DNA from: Terriglobia bacterium
GTDB lineage: Bacteria; Acidobacteriota; Terriglobia; Bryobacterales; Bryobacteraceae
DNA length: 64,000 nucleotides
NCBI GenBank assembly: GCA_020073365.1
Contig: JAIQFL010000006.1
Coordinates: 1 to 64,000, forward strand
Reading direction: 5' to 3'
Shown: positions 57,584 to 64,000 of the stretch, piece by piece
How positions within the stretch are numbered: position 1 is the first letter of the stretch
Layout: every line of letters begins with the position of its first letter
The notes under the pieces: model-generated
What the model was told of the DNA's origin: nothing
Databases searched by the model: none
What the model saw: only the letters and a program-made list of their open reading frames with translations
Translations under genes and position numbers: made by a program

Positions 57584-59453
57584 AAGTCCACTCCTGGCGG
57601 AACTGAAAACGTTCCATGGTGATGGCATGGGTGGGACAGCGCTCCGCGCACAGCGCGCAGCGGATGCAGCGGTCTTCGTCCTTGATAATGGCGGAGTCGG
57701 TGGGACCGGCGGCGCCGGCGGCCAGCAGCGCTTCGAACTCCGGCGTCCGCTCCAGTTGCTCCAGCCCCACCAGCTTGAGGCAGAGCGTGGGGCAGACGTC
57801 CACGCAGCCGCCGCACAGAATGCACCTCTCGCCGTCGAATATGGTATTCACGCCGCAATCCAGGCAGCGGCCGGCCTCGGAAATCGCCTGCAATTCGGTG
57901 TACCCGGTCTCTACCAGGCGTTGCGGATCCGCCAAACGCTCCCGCGCGGAGGTCACCGGGATGTGCGCGCGGCGGCGGCCCTCGTAGCCGGCTTCTCGGC
58001 GGTAGTCCGCAATCTCGAAGTGGAGTTGCGTCTCCTGGACGCCCACCGCGCGGCCGGTCAGGAAGCGGTAAACGCTGCGCGCCGCCTTCTTGCCGCTGGC
58101 GATGGCGTCGATCATGAGCCGCGCGCCATAGGCCACGTCGCCGGCGGCGAAGACGCCCGGCATGTCCGTCTCCAGCGTCTCGGCGTTGAGTTGCAGCTTC
58201 GCGACGTTGCCCAGGAACGAGAGGTCCGGCATCTGGCCGACCGAGAGCAGCACCGTGTCGGCTTCGACGTCCACGGTGTCGGTGTCGTCATAGACCGGGG
58301 CAAAGCGGCGGTTGGCATCGAAGACCGAAAGCACGCGGCGGAAGCGCACGCCGGTCACCGCCCTCCGGCCGCCCTCTTCGCGGAACAGGAACTCCTTGGG
58401 ACCGACGCGGTTATGGCGGACGATGCCCTCTTCTTCGCCCTCGATGATCTCCACCTCGTCGGCGGGCATCTCCTCGCGCGATTCCAGGCACGCCAGGTGG
58501 ACTTCGCGCACCGCGGCTTGCCGCAATGCGACGCGCGAAATGTCGGTCTCGGTCTGCCTCGCAACCAGGCGCTCGGGATCGTCTTCGGTGTAGCGCACCG
58601 CGGAGCGCGAAACGTCGAACGCCACGTTACCTCCGCCGATCACCACCACGCGGCGGCCCATGGGAATGCGCTCGCCGAGCGACACCGCGCGCAGAAAATC
58701 GATGCCGCCGTGGATCCCTTCGGCATCGGCCCCGGGGAGCGAGAGCATGCGCGCCCGCTTGGCACCTACCGCAATGATCACCGCCCGAAAATCGCGGCGC
58801 AGTTCCGCAAAGTCGATGTCGCGGCCGATCTTGACGCCACAGCGGAATTCCACCCCCAGCGAGCGGATGAGCTCGATTTCGGCGCTGATGAGATCGCGCG
58901 GCAGACGGTACGCGGGAATCCCGGTGTAGAGCATGCCGGCCGGGCGCGGTTCGGCCTCGAAGATGGTGGGCGCCATGCCCATGAGCGCGAGGTCATGCGC
59001 CGCGGCGAGGCCGGCGGGTCCGGAACCGACGATCGCCACGCGCAGGCCTTCCGGTTTGCGGTACTCGCGAGAGGCCAGGAAACGGGCGAGGTTGGTCATC
59101 TCCTCCAGGCCATCGCATTCGCCCGCCGGGAAATCCTGAGGGGAGCGGGCGGGGCCTGCATACCGGTCGGAGACAAATCGCTTGAGGGCCCGGATGGCGA
59201 TGGGCTGGTCTATGGAACCCCGGCGGCATGCCGCTTCGCAGGGAGCGCCGCAAACCCGTCCGCAGATGGACGCGAGCGGGTTGGGACCGCGCGCGATGAG
59301 GTACGCCGCCTCGTATTCCCCGGCGGCGATGGAGCGGACATACCCGCGAGCATCGGTGTGTACCGGGCACGCGTACTGGCACTTGATTTGCCGGCGCCAA
59401 TACTCTTCGTCGGGGATGCTGGCCGTAAACCGAGTTGCAGCCGGCTGTACCAT
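57576..59453 (-). CDS. GltD-like FAD/NAD(P) oxidoreductase with N- and C-terminal Fe-S motifs
   Basis: CQYACPVHTDARGYV...CGRVCGAPCEAACRR; VAIVGSGPAGLAAAHDLALMG; VVVIGGGNVAFDVSRSA; C-term CILCGGCVDVCPTLCL and CIRCALCAERCPTHAI. Confidence 0.9.
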   Translation of the reverse strand: MVQPAATRFTASIPDEEYWRRQIKCQYACPVHTDARGYVRSIAAGEYEAAYLIARGPNPLASICGRVCGAPCEAACRRGSIDQPIAIRALKRFVSDRYAGPARSPQDFPAGECDGLEEMTNLARFLASREYRKPEGLRVAIVGSGPAGLAAAHDLALMGMAPTIFEAEPRPAGMLYTGIPAYRLPRDLISAEIELIRSLGVEFRCGVKIGRDIDFAELRRDFRAVIIAVGAKRARMLSLPGADAEGIHGGIDFLRAVSLGERIPMGRRVVVIGGGNVAFDVSRSAVRYTEDDPERLVARQTETDISRVALRQAAVREVHLACLESREEMPADEVEIIEGEEEGIVRHNRVGPKEFLFREEGGRRAVTGVRFRRVLSVFDANRRFAPVYDDTDTVDVEADTVLLSVGQMPDLSFLGNVAKLQLNAETLETDMPGVFAAGDVAYGARLMIDAIASGKKAARSVYRFLTGRAVGVQETQLHFEIADYRREAGYEGRRRAHIPVTSARERLADPQRLVETGYTELQAISEAGRCLDCGVNTIFDGERCILCGGCVDVCPTLCLKLVGLEQLERTPEFEALLAAGAAGPTDSAIIKDEDRCIRCALCAERCPTHAITMERFQFRQEWTYA

Positions 59454-59490
59454 GCTGTCCCTTGATACTGCGTTTCAGGCGTACAAAGCG

Positions 59491-59504
59491 GTGACCAAAG
59501 TCAC
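59491..59504. promoter_or_regulatory. Putative Crp/Fnr-family operator GTGAC-CAAA-GTCAC
   Basis: Perfect inverted repeat fitting GTGA-N6-TCAC, in the divergent intergenic region between the respiratory cluster (start 59453) and the porin gene. Confidence 0.5.
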
Positions 59505-59578
59505 ATAAAATAGTATAGGATCAGAATATCATAAGCTAAAGGAGAACCACCTCTGGGAATCCGCGTATTCCACACCCG

Positions 59579-59610
59579 GTGGGACAGACGATCGGCTTTC
59601 GTCGTCTGTC
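59579..59610 (+). repeat. Family A palindromic element upstream of the porin gene
   Basis: GTGGGACAGACGATCGGCTTTCGTCGTCTGTC. Confidence 0.88.
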
Positions 59611-59654
59611 GGCAGGCTTTAACCGGCCTCCTGGCGGCATGGTTCGCCGGCCAG

Positions 59655-61076
59655 GTGCTTCCGCCCGCCGCGGCGCAGGCGCCCGCTTCCGAACCCGTCA
59701 GGATCGGCGATGTGGCCGTTTCCGGCTCGTTCCGCACCCGCATCGAATCGTGGGACTGGTTCCAGGGCGACGCCAACAACCGCTACACCTTTCCGGGTTC
59801 GATTCTGCGGCTCAGCCTGAGCGAATCGCGGAATGCCTTTGATTGGCAGCTTGAGTTCGCGGTCCCGCTCCTGTTGGGCTTGCCGAACGATGCGGTGGCG
59901 ACTGGCGCCCAAGGCCAATTCGGTTTTGGCGCCAGCTACTATGTCGCCAACGGCCGCAGCACCAGTGCAGCCATGCTGTTCGCAAAGCAGGGTTTCGTGC
60001 GCTTCAAAGAACTCGGAGGCATCGGCGGCCAGTCGCTGAAGCTGGGCCGCATGGAGTTCATCGATGGCACGGAGGTTACGCCGAAGAATGCCACGCTGGC
60101 GGTGTTGAAGCGCGATCGGATCGCACACCGCCTGCTCGGCAACGTCGGCTTTTCGGATGTCGGCCGCAGCTTCGATGGCGTGGTGTACGCCATCAACCGC
60201 TCGCGGTTGAACTTCACCTTCCTGGGCGCACGGCCCACACGCGGAGTGTACCAGGTGGACGGCTGGGGCGAGCTGAATGCCAACGTCTTCTACGGCGCGC
60301 TCACAGGACAGGTAGGCAAGCAGAACGCGGGCGAGTGGCGTCTGTTCGGTTTAGGCTACTCCGACTACCGCGATAATGTTGTGAAGGTGGACAACCGTCC
60401 GTTGGCTGTGCGCACCACCGATGCCGGGCACATTAACATCGGCACCTATGGAGGGCACTATCTCCAGGCCATCCAGTCTCCGGCCGGCTCCATCGATCTA
60501 CTGGCTTGGGGCGCCTTGCAGAATGGCTCCTGGGGCAGGCTTGCGCAACGCGCCGGGGCCTTCGCGGCGGAAGCCGGATGGCAACCGCCGATTCTTCGAG
60601 CGGTGAAGCCATGGCTGCGCGGCGGTTACAGCTACGGGTCTGGGGACAAGGACGCCGCCGACGGGACTCACGGCACCTTCTTCCAGGTCCTGCCCACACC
60701 GCGGATGTACGCCCGCTTCCCGTTCTACAACATGATGAACAACCACGACGTTTTCGGGGAACTCGTCCTCCGGCCTTCAAAAGCTGTCACGGTTCGTTCC
60801 GATGTCCACTCGCTGTCTCTTGCCAATCGCAACGACCTCTGGTATTCGGGCAACGGCATGTTCCAACCGTGGACCTTTGGCTATACCGGACGTCCCTCCA
60901 ACGGTCAGACGGGGCTGGCCACGCTATATGACATCAGCACCGATTACGCCGTGAACCCGCATTTTTCGTTGACCGTCTACTACGGCCACGCCGCCGGCAA
61001 GCAAGTGATGCAGTCGATTTATCCCAACGGAAAGAATGGAAATTTCGGCTACCTGGAACTGATGTTCCGCCTGTGA
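59655..61076 (+). CDS. Alginate-export/OprD-like outer-membrane porin (start uncertain)
   Basis: VSGSFRTRIESWDWF...LKLGRMEFIDGTEV...GSGDKDAADGTHGTFFQVLPTPRMYARFPFYNMMNNHDVFGELVLRPSK; a signal-peptide-like sequence continues upstream in frame. Confidence 0.75.
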   Translation: MLPPAAAQAPASEPVRIGDVAVSGSFRTRIESWDWFQGDANNRYTFPGSILRLSLSESRNAFDWQLEFAVPLLLGLPNDAVATGAQGQFGFGASYYVANGRSTSAAMLFAKQGFVRFKELGGIGGQSLKLGRMEFIDGTEVTPKNATLAVLKRDRIAHRLLGNVGFSDVGRSFDGVVYAINRSRLNFTFLGARPTRGVYQVDGWGELNANVFYGALTGQVGKQNAGEWRLFGLGYSDYRDNVVKVDNRPLAVRTTDAGHINIGTYGGHYLQAIQSPAGSIDLLAWGALQNGSWGRLAQRAGAFAAEAGWQPPILRAVKPWLRGGYSYGSGDKDAADGTHGTFFQVLPTPRMYARFPFYNMMNNHDVFGELVLRPSKAVTVRSDVHSLSLANRNDLWYSGNGMFQPWTFGYTGRPSNGQTGLATLYDISTDYAVNPHFSLTVYYGHAAGKQVMQSIYPNGKNGNFGYLELMFRL

Positions 61077-61108
61077 GTGGGACAGACGATCGTCCTTCGT
61101 CGTCTGTC
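61077..61108 (+). repeat. Family A palindromic element abutting the porin stop codon
   Basis: GTGGGACAGACGATCGTCCTTCGTCGTCTGTC; same orientation as 59579-59610. Confidence 0.88.
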
Positions 61109-61169
61109 AGCCGGCTTCAGGCCTGGCCAGATGCGCACGATCGCCCGCCCTACCGGTTCTTTGGCGAGA

Positions 61170-62155
61170 TCAGCGGTCGATGAAGGCCATCAGGCGCTGG
61201 TTGTATCGGGGGCCGGCAACAGCGTTGGGCGCCAGGGCCAAATCCAGGCGCTCGATCTCCGCGGGACCGAGGGTCAAGGCTGACGCCCCGAGGTTCTCCT
61301 CGAGATAGATCCGCCGCTTGGTGCCTGGGATGGGCACGATGTCGCCGCCCTTGTAGAGTAGCCAGGCCAGCGCAACCTGGGCGGCCGTCGCTCCCTTCTG
61401 CGCCGCCAGTTCGCGTACCACCGAGGCGGCCCGGATGTTGGCATCGAAGTTCTTGCCCTGGAACCGCGGATCGCTGAACCTCCAGTCAGTCGGGGGATAC
61501 TCCTCCGCGCGTTTGGCGCTTCCGGCCAGGAAACCACGGCCGAGCGGGCAAAACGGCACCAGGCCGATGCCGAGCTCCCGTAAGAGTGGAAGAATCCGCG
61601 GCTCCAGGTTCCGCTCCCACAGTGAGTACTCGCTCTGCAGAGCCGAGATCGGATGCGTGGCATGGGCCCGGCGAATATTCCGCTCGCCTGCCTCCGAGAG
61701 TCCCAGGAACCGCACCTTGCCCTCTTTGACCAGGTCGGACATCGCTCCGACGGTGTCTTCGATGGGCACTTCGGGATCGATCCGGTGCTGGTAGAAAAGA
61801 TCGATGTAGTCCGTGCCGAGCCGGCGAAGAGACGCTTCCGCCACCTCTCTGACGTGCGCGGGGCGGCTGTCCAATCCCGCCATCTTGCCATCCTGAAAAC
61901 GCCAGCCGAATTGGTGGCGACGACTGCCTGCGCGCGCCTGCCCTGCAACGCTCGTCCCAGCAGCTCCTCATTCTTGAATGGCCCGTAGGCCTCGGCGGTA
62001 TCGAATAGAGTGACGCCGAGCTCCAGCGCGCGGTGGATGGTGGCGATGGACTCCTGGTCGTCTGGTGTCCCGTATGACTGGCTCATCCCCAGGCAGCCGA
62101 GACCCAACGCCGATACTTCCAGGCCCTGGCGTCCCAACCGGCGTTTCAACAACAT
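61170..62155 (-). pseudogene. Aldo/keto reductase disrupted by a 1-nt deletion near 61910/61911
   Basis: Frame 1 has [65 protein letters not shown]. Restoring one base gives [46 protein letters not shown] in the second ORF. Confidence 0.85.
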
Positions 62156-62281
62156 GATTGCCCTCCCGTAACCGCAGAACATATTGTCTCTCAGTAGAAC
62201 TGGTCCTCCGGAAGCCCCGGCGCTGCTGGCGGCCTGAACTTAACTCGGGCATTTCCCCCTCTGCCACGTTAAGCTGGAGCT

Positions 62282-64000
62282 ATGCGGAAAGGCTATGGAG
62301 TCTATTGGCGCCGCTTCGGCGGCATGGAGAAGGCCTTTCTCGTTTTCGCTGTCATTTACGTCATCCTGTATTTCACCCGCGCAGCCTCTCTGGCGCAATC
62401 ATTGACGGGACTAGCCGCTTTCGTCTGCGGATTGCTGTCCCTTTTCAAGCTGGCGCGGCGCGCCATCCGGCGGGCCATTTGGCGATTGCGCAACCGGCTC
62501 ATCGCGGCGTACCTGTTCATCGCGGTGGTGCCCATCGTACTCATCGTGGCGATGGTGGCGCTCGCCAGTTGGGTGGTCATCGGGCAGATGGCGGTGTACC
62601 TGGTGAACAAGGAACTGGAGCATCGCGAGGTCACCCTTCTGCGTCAAGCCGACGCATTCGCCAACCTGCCCATCCAGGATCCCGAAGTGGGGCTGGCCCG
62701 CTTCGCGAGGTTGACCCGCACCTCGTTCCCTAAACTGGAACTGCTGATCACCGGTAAACGCGAATTGCGCTATCCCGTAGGCACGCAGATTACGCATCCG
62801 CCCCCGGTATGGAAGCATGCATCGGGTCTCATCATAAAGAAGGACGGGAAGGACGAGCATCTGTACGCGTGGGCTCACGCCATTGCGGGGGGCGAAGAGG
62901 TCACGATTCTGGCGCCCATCGACCATGAACTGCTGGCGGGGCTGGTCCCCGGTTTGGGCGACGTCACCTTTTACCCTCTGATAAGACAGGCCAAGGAGTC
63001 CCTCGTTCCGCCCAAGAAAAACGCCCTCGATTTCGAGTTCAATGGTTTCTACCCGGTAATGGTGCCCTCCTGGAATTCGCCCGAGCAGGAGATTCGCCTC
63101 GTATTGTTTGTAAACACGCGTGTCCTGGCCGTGCTGACCACCGTGTTCCAGAAGCTGGACTGGACCGAACAGTTGCTGACCTGGTTTGTCGTGGTGGCCG
63201 TTCTGTTCCTTATGGTGGAGATGGTTTCGCTGGTGACCGGCGTCCAGCTCAGCAGGTCCATCACCGGCGCGGTGCATGAACTCTACCTGGGCACGCAGCA
63301 CGTCAAGGAGGGCGATTTCTCCTATCGCGTTCCCGTAAAGGGGAACGACCAGTTGGCGGAGCTTACCACTTCGTTCAACTCCATGACCTCGAACCTGGGG
63401 CGGCTGATCGTGGTAGCCAAGGAGAAGGAGCGGCTCGAGTCGGAACTGGCCATTGCCCGCGAGGTTCAGAACCAGCTCTTCCCCAAGGATGTGCCGTTCA
63501 CCAAGACCCTGGAGCTGAAGGGCGTGTGCCATCCGGCACGCATGGTGTCGGGCGACTACTACGATTTCATGGCGCTCACCGACCATTCCCTGGCGTTCGC
63601 CATCGGCGACGTAGCGGGCAAAGGGATCTCCGCGGCCCTGCTGATGGCCACCATCCAGTCCACCATGCGGACACAGTTGAGCTCTCACAACGGCAGCGGG
63701 TTGCACCACCTTTCGGCGGCCCGTATGGTGTCCGTCCTGAACCAGCAACTCTACGCCACCACGGCGCCCGAGAAGTACGCCACGTTTTATTTCGCGCTCT
63801 ACGAGGAATCGACGCATTCTTTGACCTACACCAATGCCGGCCACCTGGCGCCCATGTTGCTGCGCGGCGGCGATTTCCAGATGCTGAATTCCACCGGCAC
63901 CGTGGTGGGAGCGTTTCCCTTCGCGCGGTATGAAGAGAGGACCGTGGCGCTGGAGCACGGCGACCTCCTGGTAGCCTACACGGACGGCATCGCCGAACCG
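62282..64000 (+). CDS. HAMP-PP2C (SpoIIE-type) serine phosphatase, runs off the window (not in ORF track)
   Basis: Open frame from ATG 62282 to the last base: two TM regions, HAMP-like QLSRSITGAVHELYLGTQHVKEGDFSYRV, LAIAREVQNQLFPKDVPF, SGDYYDFMALTDHSLAFAIGDVAGKGISAALLMA. Confidence 0.9.
   Translation, partial: MRKGYGVYWRRFGGMEKAFLVFAVIYVILYFTRAASLAQSLTGLAAFVCGLLSLFKLARRAIRRAIWRLRNRLIAAYLFIAVVPIVLIVAMVALASWVVIGQMAVYLVNKELEHREVTLLRQADAFANLPIQDPEVGLARFARLTRTSFPKLELLITGKRELRYPVGTQITHPPPVWKHASGLIIKKDGKDEHLYAWAHAIAGGEEVTILAPIDHELLAGLVPGLGDVTFYPLIRQAKESLVPPKKNALDFEFNGFYPVMVPSWNSPEQEIRLVLFVNTRVLAVLTTVFQKLDWTEQLLTWFVVVAVLFLMVEMVSLVTGVQLSRSITGAVHELYLGTQHVKEGDFSYRVPVKGNDQLAELTTSFNSMTSNLGRLIVVAKEKERLESELAIAREVQNQLFPKDVPFTKTLELKGVCHPARMVSGDYYDFMALTDHSLAFAIGDVAGKGISAALLMATIQSTMRTQLSSHNGSGLHHLSAARMVSVLNQQLYATTAPEKYATFYFALYEESTHSLTYTNAGHLAPMLLRGGDFQMLNSTGTVVGAFPFARYEERTVALEHGDLLVAYTDGIAEP

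Noticed and set aside
57399-59465. 688-aa plus-strand ORF opposite the GltD-like flavoprotein
   Set aside because: Shadow ORF; FAD/NAD and Fe-S motifs are all on the minus strand.
1-64000. tRNA, rRNA or CRISPR arrays
   Set aside because: None recognised by eye. Short tRNAs could be missed without tRNAscan-SE.

Overview
The window looks like a chromosomal segment of an Acidobacteriota member, probably Solibacter/Bryobacter-like. The basis is family content: an ADOP-type duplicated permease, SBBP-repeat proteins with TIGR03437-type C-termini, gluconate 2-dehydrogenase/GMC pairs, and a wHTH/TPR/TolB regulator. No phage, CRISPR array, rRNA or convincing tRNA was seen.

Main modules:
- Truncated primase remnant, HigBA-type TA pair and YoaP-type acetyltransferase (0-2.6 kb).
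- ADOP permease, Gfo/Idh/MocA oxidoreductase and two coupled SBBP/TIGR03437 proteins, one frameshifted (2.6-12 kb).
- 2-oxoacid:ferredoxin oxidoreductase with fused beta-gamma subunits (12.3-15.2 kb).
- glgX-treZ-amylo-1,6-glucosidase-methyltransferase operon (17-24.6 kb).
- GMC oxidoreductase with gluconate-DH subunit 3, TPR-HTH protein, leuA (25-31.7 kb).
- Peptidase, VPS10/BNR, SCO, M48 and wHTH-kinase genes (33-45 kb).
- WS/DGAT with an 18-aa repeat tail; UPF0175/DUF3368 TA pair between a TorD gene and a decayed partial TorD copy.
- An 8-gene respiratory cluster (49.2-59.5 kb): type II DMSO-reductase-family Mo enzyme, hexaheme cytochrome c, fused cytochrome b, Rieske protein, GltD-like flavoprotein and TorD chaperone. 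A Crp/Fnr-like palindrome sits at its head.

Most unusual observations:
(1) A dispersed family of short palindromic elements lies between genes and also in frame inside coding sequence. Examples are the middle of TreZ, the N-terminus of the SCO protein and the C-terminus of the hexaheme cytochrome. This resembles Rickettsia palindromic elements.
(2) The composite Rieske/cyt b/hexaheme/Mo-enzyme respiratory cluster.
(3) A 38-aa zinc-ribbon ORF absent from the ORF track, coupled to the upstream gene by a GTGA overlap.

All family calls are by eye. No searches were run.
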